Shown: piece by piece, positions 36,864 to 50,609 of the stretch
Numbering within the stretch: the first letter of the stretch is position 1
Layout: each line of letters begins with the position of its first letter
Assembly (NCBI RefSeq): GCF_029227915.1
Contig: NC_079876.1
Location: forward strand, 21,144,001-21,208,000
Length of the DNA stretch: 64,000 nucleotides
Direction: 5' to 3'
DNA from: Hydractinia symbiolongicarpus
Taxonomy: Eukaryota > Cnidaria > Hydrozoa > Anthoathecata > Hydractiniidae
Translations under genes and position numbers: made by a program
Notes under the pieces: generated by a model
What the model was told of the DNA's origin: nothing
The model's database searches: none
What the model saw: only the letters and a program-made list of their open reading frames with translations

Positions 36864-37351
36864 GAGGGAGTGAGGAATAATTAATGAATAACTTAATGAT
36901 TCCCGAAAAAACTTTGTTACACGAATTTCTGTATGTGAAATTTTGAACGAATAAATGAACAAATGAATGAATAAAATAACAATAAGTGAACGTGTTTATG
37001 GCCGACTCAAATTTGCCACACGAACTTCTGTATATGGATTTCTTAAGGAATGAATAAATAAATGGATGAATGAACAAATGAATGATTGAATGACGAAATA
37101 AGAAGCAAGGGAAAAATTTTATGATAAAAAAATTAATGAAAAATTAATGGTCGAATAAGATTTGCTTTGTGAAATTTTGTATTCGATTTTCTGAATGAAG
37201 GAATTATAGAATAACCAAATGAATGTTTGCATAAATGACGGAATAAATAGAAGAACGAATAATTGATTGAAGGAGGAAAAAATTGGTGAATAACGTAATG
37301 GCTCAATATTATATGCTACACGAATTTGTGTATCTAAATGTTAGAGGAAAT
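36864..37351 (+). repeat. Satellite core, copy 21 (type G)
   Basis: Full-length. GATTTTCTG, TTCTTAAGG, GGCCGACTC; partner of copy 11. Confidence 0.94.
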
Positions 37352-38572
37352 GAATGAACAAATGAATTAATGAACAAATGATTGAATGAAGAAATATGTG
37401 AATGAATGAATGAATTAATGAATAAATGAATAAATGAATCAATGAATTGATGAATGAATTAATTGATAAATGACTGAATGAATGATTGAATGATTGAATT
37501 ATTGAATGAATGATTGATTGATTGAATGAATGATTGAATGAATGATTGAATGGATAAATGAGTGAAATAATGAAGGAATGAATAAATGCATAAATGAATG
37601 AATGAATGACTGAATGGATGAATGTACGAATGCATGAATGAATGAATGAATAAATGAATAAAAGAATGAATGATTTAATGAATGAATGATTGAATGAATG
37701 AAATGAATGAATGAATGATTTAATGAATGAATGATTGAATGAATGAATGAATGAATGGATAAATGAATAAGTGAATGAATAAATGAATGAATGAATGAAT
37801 TAATGAATAAATGAACAAATGAATTAATGAACAAATGATTGAATGAAAAAATAAATCAATGAACGAATGATTGAATAAATAAATAAATGAACGAATAAAT
37901 GAATGAATGGATGAAAGAACAAATGAATGATTTGATGAATGAATGAATGAACAAATGAATGATTGAATGAATGAATGAATTAATGAAGGAATAAATAAAT
38001 GAATGATTGAATGAATGAATGGATGAATGTACGAATGCATGAATGAATGAATGAATAAATGAATGAATGATTTAAGGAATTAATGATTGAGTGAATGAAT
38101 GAATGAATGAATGATTTAATGAATGAATGAATGATTGAATGAATGAATGAATGAATGAATGAATGAATTACTGAACAAATGATTGAATGAATAAATAAAT
38201 GAATGAACGAATGTTTGAAAGAATAAATAAATGAAGGAATGAATAAATGAAAGAATGAATGAATAAATGAATGACAGAATGAATGAATGAATGAATGAAT
38301 GGATGGATAAATGAGTGAATGAATGAATGAATGAATTAATGAAGGAATAAATAAATAAATAAAAGAATAAATGAATGAATCACAGAATGAATGAATGATT
38401 GAGTGAATGAATGAATGAATGAATGAATGAATGAATGAATGAGTTGATGAATGAATGAATGACAGAATGAATGAATGAATGAATGAATGAATGAATGGAT
38501 GGATAAATGAGTGAATGAATGAATGAATGAATGAATGGATAAATGGATAAATGACTGAACAAAGAAATGAAT
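37352..38572 (+). repeat. Long spacer, single g-h-i
   Basis: Partner of 19360-20580, with GTTTGAAAGAATAAATG (about 38213) and GAACAAAGAAATG. TGAA steps are redistributed between h and j with no net length change. Confidence 0.87.
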
Positions 38573-39060
38573 GAGGGAGTGAGGAATAATTAATGAATTA
38601 CTTAATGATTCCCGAAAAAACTTTGTTACACGAATTTCTGTATGTGAAATTTTGAACGAATGAATGAACAAATGAATGAATAAAATAACAATAAGTGAAC
38701 GTGTTTATGGCCGACTCAAATTTGCCACACGAACTTCTGTATATGGATTTCTTGACGAATGAATAAATAAATGGATGAATGAACAAATGAATGATTGAAT
38801 GACGAAATAAGACGCAAGGGAAAAATTTTATGATAAAAAAATTAATGAAAAATTAATGGTCGAATAAGATTTGCTTTGTGAAATTTTGTATTCGATTTTT
38901 TGAATGAAGGAATTATAGAATAACCAAATGAATGTTTGCATACATGACGAAATAAATAGAAGAACGAATAATTGATTGAATGAGTAAAAAATTGGTGAAT
39001 AACGTAATGGCTCAATATTATATGCTACACGAATTTGTGTATCTAAATGTTACAGGAAAT
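38573..39060 (+). repeat. Satellite core, copy 22 (type T)
   Basis: Full-length. AAGACGCAAGGG (C at 38813) and the TTACAGGAAATG end; partner of copy 12. Confidence 0.94.
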
Positions 39061-40533
39061 GAATGAACAAATGAATTAATGAACAAATGATTGAATGAAG
39101 AATTATGTGAATGAATGAATGAATTAATGAATAAATGAATAAATGAATAAATGAATCAATGAATTGATGAATGAATTAATTGATAAATGACTGAATGAAT
39201 GATTGAATGATTGAATTATTGAATGAATGATTGATTGATTGAATGAATGATTGAATGAATGATTGAATGGATAAATGAGTGAAATAATGAAGGAATGAAT
39301 AAATGCATAAATGAATGAATGAATGACTGAATGGATGAATGTACGAATGCATGAATGAATGAATGAATAAATGAATAAAAGAATGAATGATTTAATGAAT
39401 GAATGATTGAATGAATGAAATGAATGAATGATTTAATGAATGAATGATTGAATGAATGAATGAATGAATGGATAAATGAATAAGTGAATGAATAAATGAA
39501 TGAATGAATGAATTAATGAATAAATAAACAAATGAATTAATGAACAAATGATTGAATGAAAAAATAAATCAATGAACGAATGATTGAATAAATAAATAAA
39601 TGAACGAATAAATGAATGAATGGATGAAAGAACAAATGAATGATTTGATGAATGAATGAATGAACAAATGAATGATTGAATGAATGAATGAATTAATGAA
39701 GGAATAAATAAATGAATGATTGAATGAATGAATGGATGAATGTACGAATGCATGAATGAATAAATGAATAAATGAATAAATGAATAAATGAATAAATGAA
39801 TAAATGAATAAATGAATAAATGAATAAATGAATAAATGAATAAATGAATAAATGAATAAATGAATAAATGAATAAATGAATAAATGAATAAATGAATAAA
39901 TGAATAAATGAATCAATAATTTGATGAATGAATTAATTGATAAATGACTGAATGAAGGATTGAATGATTGAATTATTGAATAAATGATTGAATGATTGAT
40001 TGAATGAATGATTGAACGAATGATTGAATGGATAAATTAGTGAAATAATGAAGGAATGAATAAATGCATAAATGAATGAATGAATGACTGAATGGATGAA
40101 TGTACGAATGCATGAATGAATAAATGAATGAATAAATGAATGAATGAATAAAAGAATGAATGATTAAATGAATGAATGAATGAAAGATTTAATGAATGAA
40201 TGATTGAATGAATGAATGAATGAATGGATAAATGAATAAGTGAATGAATAAATGAATGAATGAATGAATTAATGAATAAATGAACAAATGAATTAATGAA
40301 CAAATGATTGAATGAAAAAATAAGTCAATGAACGAATGATTGAATAAATGAATAAATGAACGAATAAATGAATGAATGGATGATAGAACAAATGAATGAT
40401 TGAATGAATGAATGAATGAACAAATGAATGATTGAATGAATGAATGAATTAATGAAGGAATAAATAAATAAATGAATGAATGAATGACAGAATGAATGAA
40501 TGAATGAATAAATGACTGAAGGAACGAATGAAT
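39061..40533 (+). repeat. Spacer with octamer array e
   Basis: Partner of 21069-22525. It is 16 bp longer: one extra octamer near 39130 and one in the array. Private AATAAATAAACAAATG (about 39522) and TTGAATAAATGATTG (about 39977). Confidence 0.88.
39757..39911 (+). repeat. TGAATAAA octamer array e
   Basis: About 19 copies, left flank GTACGAATGCATG, right flank AATCAATAATTTGATG. Confidence 0.96.
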
Positions 40534-41019
40534 GAGGGAGTGAGGAATAATTAATGAATCACTTAATGATTCTTGAAAAAACTTGGTTACACGAATTTCT
40601 GTATGTGAAATTTTGAACGAATAAATGAACAAATGAATGAATCAAATAACAATAAGTGAACGTGTTTATGGCCGACTCAAATTTGCCACACGAACTTCTG
40701 TATATGGATTTTTTAACGAATGAATAAATAAATGGATGAATGAACAAATGAATAATTGAATGACGAAATAAGAAGCAAGGGAAAAATTTTATGATAAAAA
40801 AATTAACAAAATTAATGGTCGAATAAGATTTACTTTATGAAATTTTGTATTCGATTTTTTGAATGAAGGAATTAAAGAATAACCAAATGAATGTTTGCAT
40901 AAATGACGGAATAAATAGAAGAACGAATAATTGATTGAAGGAGGAAAAAATTGGTGAATAACGTAATGGCTCAATATTATATGCTACACGAATTTGTGTA
41001 TCTAAATGTTAGAGGAAAT
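40534..41019 (+). repeat. Satellite core, copy 23 (type B)
   Basis: 486 bp, all type B markers, normal ACACG in the S1 box; followed by GAATTAATTAAC. Confidence 0.94.
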
Positions 41020-42452
41020 GAATGAACAAATGAATTAATTAACAAATGATTGAATGAAGAAATATGTGAATGAATGAATGAATTAATGAATAAATGAATA
41101 AATGAATCAATGAATTGATGAATGAATTAATTGATAAATGACTGAATGAATGATTGAATGATTGAATTATTGAATGAATGATTGATTGATTGAATGAATG
41201 ATTGAATGAATGATTGAATGGATAAATGAGTGAAATAATGAAGGAATGAATAAATGCATAAATGAATGAATGAATGACTGAATGGATGAATGTACGAATG
41301 CATGAATGAATGAATGAATAAATGAATAAAAGAATGAATGATTTAATGAATGAATGATTGAATGAATGAAATGAATGAATGATTTAATGAATGAATGATT
41401 GAATGAATGAATGAATGAATGGATAAATGAATAAGTGAATGAATAAATGAATGAATGAATGAATTAATGAATAAATGAACAAATGAATTAATGAACAAAT
41501 GATTGAATGAAAAAATAAATCAATGAACGAATGATTGAATAAATAAATAAATGAACGAATAAATGAATGAATGGATGAAAGAACAAATGAATGATTTGAT
41601 GAATGAATGAATGAACAAATGAATGATTGAATGAATGAATGAATTAATGAAGGAATAAATAAATGAATGATTGAATGAATGAATGGATGAATGTACGAAT
41701 GCATGAATGAATAAATGAATAAATGAATAAATGAATAAATGAATAAATGAATAAATGAATAAATGAATAAATGAATAAATGAATAAATGAATAAATGAAT
41801 AAATGAATAAATGAATAAATGAATAAATGAATCAATAATTTGATGAATGAATTAATTGATAAATGACTGAATGAAGGATTGAATGATTGAATTATTGAAT
41901 GAATGATTGAATGATTGATTGAATGAATGATTGAACGAATGATTGAATCGATAAATTAGTGAAATAATGAAGGAATGAATAAATGCATAAATGAATGAAT
42001 GAATGACTGAATGGATGAATGTACGAATGCATGAATGAATAAAGGAATGAATAAATGAATGAATGAATAAAAGAATGAATGATTAAATGAATGAATGAAT
42101 GAAAGATTTAATGAATGAATGATTGAATGAATGAATGAATGAATGGATAAATGAATAAGTGAATGAATAAATGAATGAATGAATGAATTAATGAATAAAT
42201 GAACAAATGAATTAATGAACAAATGATTGAATGAAAAAATAAGTCAATGAACGAATGATTGAATAAATGAATAAATGAACGAATAAATGAATGAATGGAT
42301 GATAGAACAAATGAATGATTGAATGAATGAATGAATGAACAAATGAATGATTGAATGAATGAATGAATTAATGAAGGAATAAATAAATAAATGAATGAAT
42401 GAATGACAGAATGAATGAATGAATGAATAAATGACTGAAGGAACGAATGAAT
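41020..42452 (+). repeat. Spacer with octamer array f
   Basis: Tandem duplicate of the 39.1-40.5 kb spacer. Private GATTGAATCGATAAATTAG (about 41944), creating a CpG, and GAATAAAGGAATG (about 42037). Confidence 0.88.
41708..41829 (+). repeat. TGAATAAA octamer array f
   Basis: About 15 copies, the shortest array. It is 32 bp (four units) shorter than array e, exactly the difference between the 1951-bp and 1919-bp offsets on its two sides. Confidence 0.96.
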
Positions 42453-42938
42453 GAGGGAGTGAGGAATAATTAATGAATCACTTAATGATTCTTGAAAAAA
42501 CTTGGTTACACGAATTTCTGTATGTGAAATTTTGAACGAATAAATGAACAAATGAATGAATCAAATAACAATAAGTGAACGTGTTTATGGCCGACTCAAA
42601 TTTGCCACACGAACTTCTGTATATGGATTTTTTAACGAATGAATAAATAAATGGATGAATGAACAAATGAATAATTGAATGACGAAATAAGAAGCAAGGG
42701 AAAAATTTTATGATAAAAAAATTAACAAAATTAATGGTCGAATAAGATTTACTTTATGAAATTTTGTATTCGATTTTTTGAATGAAGGAATTAAAGAATA
42801 ACCAAATGAATGTTTGCATAAATGACGGAATAAATAGAAGAACGAATAATTGATTGAAGGAGGAAAAAATTGGTGAATAACGTAATGGCTCAATATTATA
42901 TGCTACACGAATTTGTGTATCTAAATGTTAGAGGAAAT
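42453..42938 (+). repeat. Satellite core, copy 24 (type B)
   Basis: 486 bp, all type B markers, followed by GAATTAATTAAC. Confidence 0.94.
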
Positions 42939-44434
42939 GAATGAACAAATGAATTAATTAACAAATGATTGAATGAAGAAATATGTGAATGAATGAATGA
43001 ATTAATGAATAAATGAATAAATGAATCAATGAATTGATGAATGAATTAATTGATAAATGACTGAATGAATGATTGAATGATTGAATTATTGAATGAATGA
43101 TTGATTGATTGAATGAATGATTGAATGAATGATTGAATGGATAAATGAGTGAAATAATGAAGGAATGAATAAATGCACAAAGGAATGAATGAATGACTGA
43201 ATGGATGAATGTACGAATGCATGAATGAATGAATGAATAAATGAATAAAAGAAAGAATGATTTAATGAATGAATGATTGAATGAATGAAATGAATGAATG
43301 ATTTAATAAATGAATGATTGAATGAATGAATGAATGAATGGATAAATGAATAAGTGAATGAATAAATGAATGAATGAATGAATTAATGAATAAATGAACA
43401 AATGAGTTAATGAACAAATGATTGAATGAAAAAATAAATCAATGAACGAATGATTGAATAAATAAATAAATGAACGAATAAATGAATGAATGGATGAAAG
43501 AACAAATGAATGATTTGATGAATGAATGAATGAACAAATGAATGATTGAATGAATGAATGAATTAATGAAGGAATAAATAAATGAATGATTGAATGAATG
43601 AATGGATGAATGTACGAATGCATGAATGAATGATGAATAAATGAATGAATGATTTAAGGAATTAATGATTGAGTGAATGAATGAATGAATGAATGATTTA
43701 ATGAATGAATGAATGATTGAATGAATGAATGAATGAATGAATGAATGAATGAATGAATGAATGAATGAATGAATGAATGAATGAATGAATGAATGAATGA
43801 ATGAATTACTGAACAAATGATTGAATGAATAAATAAATGAATGAACGAATGTTTGAATGAATAAATAAATGAATGAATGAATGAATGATTTAATGAATGA
43901 ATAAATGAATGACAGAATGAATGAATGAATGAATGGATGGATAAATGAGTGAATGAATGAATGAATGAATTAATGAAGGAATAAATAAATAAATAAAAGA
44001 ATAAATGAATGAATCACAGAATGAATGAATGATTGAGTGAATGAATGAATGAATGAATGAATGAATGAATTACTGAACAAATGATTGAATGAATAAATAA
44101 ATGAATGAACGAATGTTTGAATGAATAAATAAATGAAGGAATGAATAAATGAAAGAATAAATGAATAAATGAATGACAGAATGAATGAATGAATGAATGG
44201 ATGGATAAATGAATGAATGAATGAATTAATGAAGGAATAAATAAATGAATAAAAGAATAAATGAATGAATCACAGAATGAATGAATGATTGAGTGAATGA
44301 ATGAATGAATGAATGAATGAGTTGATGAATGAATGAATGACAGAATGAATGAATGAATGAATGAATGGATGGATAAATGAGTGAATGAATGAATGAATGG
44401 ATAAATGGATAAATGACTGAACGAAGAAATGAAT
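42939..44434 (+). repeat. Long-type spacer with local variants
   Basis: Landmarks a-f with several private changes: AAATGCACAAAGGAATG (about 43175), GAAAGAATGATTTAATG (about 43251), GAGTTAATGAAC (about 43405) and a missing TGAA phase at GAATGATGAATAAATG (about 43629). A pure TGAA tract (about 43718-43805), g, an altered h, i, then g-h-i and j. Confidence 0.86.
43718..43805 (+). repeat. Pure TGAA tract
   Basis: About 22 uninterrupted units immediately before landmark g. Confidence 0.95.
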
Positions 44435-44922
44435 GAGGGAGTGAGGAATAATTAATGAATAACTTAATGATTCCCGAAAAAACTTTGTTACACGAATTTC
44501 TGTATGTGAAATTTTGAACGAATAAATGAACAAATGAATGAATAAAATAACAATAAGTGAACGTGTTTATGGCCGACTCAAATTTGCCACACGAACTTCT
44601 GTATATGGATTTCTTAACGAATGAATAAATAAATGGATGAATGAACAAATGAATGATTGAATGACGAAATAAGAAGCAAGGGAAAAATTTTATGATAAAA
44701 AAATTAATGAAAAATTAATGGTCGAATAAGATTTGCTTTGTGAAATTTTGTATTCGATTTTCTGAATGAAGGAATTATAGAATAACCAAATGAATGTTTG
44801 CATAAATGACGGAATAAATAGAAGAACGAATAATTGATTGAAGGAGGAAAAAATTGGTGAATAACGTAATGGCTCAATATTATATGCTACACGAATTTGT
44901 GTATCTAAATGTTAGAGGAAAT
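44435..44922 (+). repeat. Satellite core, copy 25 (type G variant)
   Basis: Full-length. GATTTTCTG, but TTCTTAACG in place of TTCTTAAGG; GGCCGACTC. Confidence 0.93.
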
Positions 44923-46159
44923 GAATGAACAAATGAATTAATGAACAAATGATTGAATGAAGAAATATGTGAATGAATGAATGAATTAATGAATAAATGA
45001 ATAAATGAATCAATGAATTGATGAATGAATTAATTGATAAATGACTGAATGAATGATTGAATGATTGAATTATTGAATGAATGATTGATTGATTGAATGA
45101 ATGATTGAATGAATGATTGAATGGATAAATGAGTGAAATAATGAAGGAATGAATAAATGCATAAATGAATGAATGAATGACTGAATGGATGAATGTACGA
45201 ATGCATGAATGAATGAATGAATAAATGAATAAAAGAATGAATGATTTAATGAATGAATGATTGAATGAATGAAATGAATGAATGAATGATTTAATGAATG
45301 AATGATTGAATGAATGAATGAATGAATGGATAAATGAATAAGTGAATGAATAAATGAATGAATGAATGAATTAATGAATAAATGAACAAATGAATTAATG
45401 AACAAATGATTGAATGAAAAAATAAATCAATGAACGAATGATTGAATAAATAAATAAATGAACGAATAAATGAATGAATGGATGAAAGAACAAATGAATG
45501 ATTTGATGAATGAATGAATGAACAAATGAATGATTGAATGAATGAATGAATTAATGAAGGAATAAATAAATGAATGATTGAATGAATGAATGGATGAATG
45601 TACGAATGCATGAATGAATGAATGAATAAATGAATGAATGATTTAAGGAATTAATGATTGAGTGAATGAATGAATGAATGAATGATTTAATGAATGAATG
45701 AATGATTGAATGAATGAATGAATGAATGAATGAATGAATGAATGAATGAATGAATGAATGAATTACTGAACAAATGATTGAATGAATAAATAAATGAATG
45801 AACGAATGTTTGAAAGAATAAATAAATGAAGGAATGAATAAATGAAAGAATGAATGAATAAATGAATGACAGAATGAATGAATGAATGAATGGATGGATA
45901 AATGAGTGAATGAATGAATGAATGAATTAATGAAGGAATAAATAAATAAATAAAAGAATAAATGAATGAATCACAGAATGAATGAATGATTGAGTGAATG
46001 AATGAATGAATGAATGAATGAATGAGTTGATGAATGAATGAATGACAGAATGAATGAATGAATGAATGAATGAATGAATGAATGGATGGATAAATGAGTG
46101 AATGAATGAATGAATGAATGAATGGATAAATGGATAAATGACTGAACAAAGAAATGAAT
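44923..46159 (+). repeat. Long spacer, single g-h-i
   Basis: Same order as 19360-20580, including GTTTGAAAGAATAAATG (about 45811) and GAACAAAGAAATG. Confidence 0.87.
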
Positions 46160-46647
46160 GAGGGAGTGAGGAATAATTAATGAATTACTTAATGATTCCC
46201 GAAAAAACTTTGTTACACGAATTTCTGTATGTGAAATTTTGAACGAATGAATGAACAAATGAATGAATAAAATAACAATAAGTGAACGTGTTTATGGCCG
46301 ACTCAAATTTGCCACACGAACTTCTGTATATGGATTTCTTGACGAATGAATAAATAAATGGATGAATGAACAAATGAATGATTGAATGACGAAATAAGAA
46401 GCAAGGGAAAAATTTTATGATAAAAAAATTAATGAAAAATTAATGGTCGAATAAGATTTGCTTTGTGAAATTTTGTATTCGATTTTTTGAATGAAGGAAT
46501 TATAGAATAACCAAATGAATGTTTGCATACATGACGAAATAAATAGAAGAACGAATAATTGATTGAATGAGTAAAAAATTGGTGAATAACGTAATGGCTC
46601 AATATTATATGCTACACGAATTTGTGTATCTAAATGTTACAGGAAAT
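46160..46647 (+). repeat. Satellite core, copy 26 (type T)
   Basis: Full-length. TTCTTGACG and TTACAGGAAATG, with the normal AAGAAGCAAGGG, so it is not a direct copy of 12 or 22. Confidence 0.94.
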
Positions 46648-47912
46648 GAATGAACAAATGAATTAATGAACAAATGATTGAATGAAGAATTATGTGAATG
46701 AATGAATGAATTAATGAATAAATGAATAAATGAATCAATGAATTGATGAATGAATTAATTGATAAATGACTGAATGAATGATTGAATGATTGAATTATTG
46801 AATGAATGATTGATTGATTGAATGAATGATTGAATGAATGATTGAATGGATAAATGAGTGAAATAATGAAGGAATGAATAAATGCATAAATGAATGAATG
46901 AATGACTGAATGGATGAATGTACGAATGCATGAATGAATGAATGAATAAATGAATAAAAGAATGAATGATTTAATAAATGAATGATTGAATGAATGAAAT
47001 GAATGAATGATTTAATGAATGAATGATTGAATGAATGAATGAATGAATGGATAAATGAATAAGTGAATGAATAAATGAATGAATGAATGAATTAATGAAT
47101 AAATGAACAAATGAATTAATGAACAAATGATTGAATGAAAAAATAAATCAATGAACGAATGATTGAATAAATAAATAAATGAACGAATAAATGAATGAAT
47201 GGATGAAAGAACAAATGAATGATTTGATGAATGAATGAATGAACAAATGAATGATTGAATGAATGAATGAATTAATGAAGGAATAAATAAATGAATGATT
47301 GAATGAATGAATGGATGAATGTACGAATGCATGAATGAATGAATGAATAAATGAATGAATGATTTAATGAATGAATGATTGAATGAATGAATGAATGAAT
47401 GAATGATTTAATGAATGAATGAATGAATGAATGAATGAATGAATGAATGAATGAATGAATGAATGAATGAATGAATGAATGAATGAATGAATGAATGAAT
47501 GAATGAATGAATGAATGAATGAATTACTGAACAAATGATTGAATGAATAAATAAATGAATGAACGAATGTTTGAATGAATAAATAAATGAAGGAATGAAT
47601 AAATGAAAGAATGAATGAATAAATGAATGACAGAATGAATGAATGAATGAATGGATGGATAAATGAGTGAATGAATGAATGAATGAATTAATGAAGGAAT
47701 AAATAAATAAATAAAAGAATAAATGAATGAATCACAGAATGAATGAATGATTGAGTGAATGAATGAATGAATGAATGAATGAATGAATGAATGAGTTGAT
47801 GAATGAATGAATGACAGAATGAATGAATGAATGAATGAATGGATGGATAAATGAGTGAATGAATGAATGAATGAATGGATAAATGGATAAATGACTGAAC
47901 GAAGAAATGAAT
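46648..47912 (+). repeat. Spacer with the longest pure TGAA tract
   Basis: Landmarks a (GAAGAATTATG form) to f, ATTTAATGAATGAATG in place of ATTTAAGGAATTAATG, a very long TGAA tract, g, h, i, j. Confidence 0.87.
47409..47523 (+). repeat. Pure TGAA tract (longest)
   Basis: About 28 uninterrupted units, directly before AATTACTGAACAAATG (landmark g). Confidence 0.96.
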
Positions 47913-48400
47913 AAGGGAGTGAGGAATAATTAATGAATTACTTAATGATTCCCGAAAAAACTTTGTTACACGAATTTCTGTATGTGAAATTTTGAACGAA
48001 TAAATGAACAAATGAATGAATAAAATAACAATAAGTGAACGTGTTTATGGCCGACTCAAATTTGCCACACGAACTTCTGTATATGGATTTCTTGACGAAT
48101 GAATAAATAAATGGATGAATGAACAAATGAATGATTGAATGACGAAATAAGAAGCAAGGGAAAAATTTTATGATAAAAAAATTAATGAAAAATTAATGGT
48201 CGAATAAGATTTGCTTTGTGAAATTTTGTATTCGATTTTTTGAATGAAGGAATTATAGAATAACCAAATGAATGTTTGCATACATGACGAAATAAATAGA
48301 AGAACGAATAATTGATTGAATGAGTAAAAAATTGGTGAATAACGTAATGGCTCAATATTATATGCTACACGAATTTGTGTATCTAAATGTTACAGGAAAT
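47913..48400 (+). repeat. Satellite core, copy 27 (type T)
   Basis: Full-length. The 5' end reads ATAAGGGAGTGAGG in place of ATGAGGGAGTGAGG. TTCTTGACG and TTACAGGAAATG. Confidence 0.93.
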
Positions 48401-50609
48401 GAATGAACAAATGAATTAATGAACAAATGATTGAATGAAGAATTATGTGAATGAATGAATGAATTAATGAATAAATGAATAAATGAATCAATGAATTGAT
48501 GAATGAATTAATTGATAAATGACTGAATGAATGATTGAATGATTGAATTATTGAATGAATGATTGATTGATTGAATGAATGATTGAATGAATGATTGAAT
48601 GGATAAATGAGTGAAATAATGAAGGAATGAATAAATGCATAAATGAATGAATGAATGACTGAATGGATGAATGTACGAATGCATGAATGAATGAATGAAT
48701 GAATAAATGAATAAAAGAATGAATGATTTAATGAATGAATGATTGAATGAATGAAATGAATGAATGATTTAATGAATGAATGATTGAATGAATGAATGAA
48801 TGAATGGATAAATGAATAAGTGAATGAATAAATGAATGAATGAATGAATTAATGAATAAATGAACAAATGAATTAATGAACAAATGATTGAATGAAAAAA
48901 TAAATCAATGAACGAATGATTGAATAAATAAATAAATGAACGAATAAATGAATGAATGGATGAAAGAACAAATGAATGATTTGATGAATGAATGAATGAA
49001 CAAATGAATGATTGAATGAATGAATGAATTAATGAAGGAATAAATAAATGAATGATTGAATGAATGAATGGATGAATGTACGAATGCATGAATGAATGAA
49101 TGAATAAATGAATGAATGATTTAATGAATGAATGATTGAATGAATGAATGAATGAATGAATGATTTAATGAATGAATGAATGATTGAATGAATGAATGAA
49201 TGAATGAATGAATGAATGAATGAATGAATGAATGAATGAATGAATGAATTACTGAACAAATGATTGAATGAATAAATAAATGAATGAACGAATGTTTGAA
49301 TGAATAAATAAATGAAGGAATGAATAAATGAAAGAATGAATGAATAAATGAATGACAGAATGAATGAATGGATGGATAAATGAGTGAATGAATGAATGAA
49401 TGAATGAATTAATGAAGGAATAAATAAATAAATAAAAGAATAAATGAATGAATCACAGAATGAATGAATGATTGAGTGAATGAATGAATGAATGAATGAA
49501 TAAATGAATAAATGAATAAATGAATAAATGAATAAATGAATAAATGAATAAATGAATAAATGAATAAATGAATAAATGAATAAATGAATAAATGAATAAA
49601 TGAATAAATGAATAAATGAATAAATGAATAAATGAATAAATGAATAAATGAATAAATGAATAAATGAATAAATGAATAAATGAATAAATGAATAAATGAA
49701 TAAATGAATAAATGAATAAATGAATAAATGAATAAATGAATAAATGAATAAATGAATAAATGAATAAATGAATAAATGAATAAATGAACAAATAAATAAA
49801 TGAATAAATGAATAAATGAATAAATAATTTGATGAATGAATTAATTGATAAATGACTGAATGAAGGATTGAATGATTGAATTATTGAATGAATGATTGAA
49901 TGATTGATTGAATGAATGATTGAACGAATGATTGAATGGATAAATGAGTGAAATAATGAAGGAATGAATAAATGCATAAATGAATGAATGAATGACTGAA
50001 TGGATGAATGTGCGAATGCATGAATGAATAAATGAATGAATAAATGAATGAATGAATAAAAGAATGAATGATTAAATGAATGAATGAATGAAAGATTTAA
50101 TGAATGAATAAATGAATGAATGAATGATTTAATGGATGAATGATTGAATGAATGAATGATTTAATGAATGAATGAATGATTGAATGAATGAATGAATGAA
50201 TTACTGAACAAATGATTGAATGAATAAATAAATGAATGAACGAATGTTTGAATGAATAAATAAATGAAGGAATGAATAAATGAAAGAATGAATGAATGAA
50301 TGAATGACAGAATGAATGAATGAATGGATGGATAAATGAGTGAATGAATGAATGAATGAATTAATGAAGGAATAAATAAATGAATAAAAGAATAAATGAA
50401 TGAATGACAGAATGAATGAATGAATGATTGAGTGAATGAATGAATGAATGAATGAATGAATGAATGAATGAATGAATTGATGAATGAATGAATGACAGAA
50501 TGAATGAATGAATGAATGAATGGATGGATAAATGAATGAATGAATGAATGAATGAATGAATGAATGAATGAATGGATAAATGGATAAATGACTGAACGAA
50601 GAAATGAAT
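48401..50609 (+). repeat. Long spacer with octamer array g
   Basis: The first part repeats 46648-47750 at about +1753. After i, GATTGAGTG and a little TGAA lead into octamer array g, then b (AATAAATAATTTG form), c, f with private GGATGAATGTGCG (about 50004), g, h, j. The middle subfamily changes to the end subfamily inside this spacer. Confidence 0.88.
49497..49824 (+). repeat. TGAATAAA octamer array g
   Basis: About 41 units. The interruption GAACAAATAAATAAATG (about 49786-49802) sits three units from the right end and is shared with array h. Left flank is landmark i; right flank AATAAATAATTTGATG. Confidence 0.96.

Larger units (their letters stand above)
39060..42970 (+). repeat. About 1.92-1.95 kb tandem duplication
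   Basis: 39.1-41.02 kb and 41.02-42.97 kb carry the same order (landmarks a-f, octamer array, b-e in B form, type B core, GAATTAATTAAC). The offset is 1951 bp left of the octamer array and 1919 bp right of it. Confidence 0.87.
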
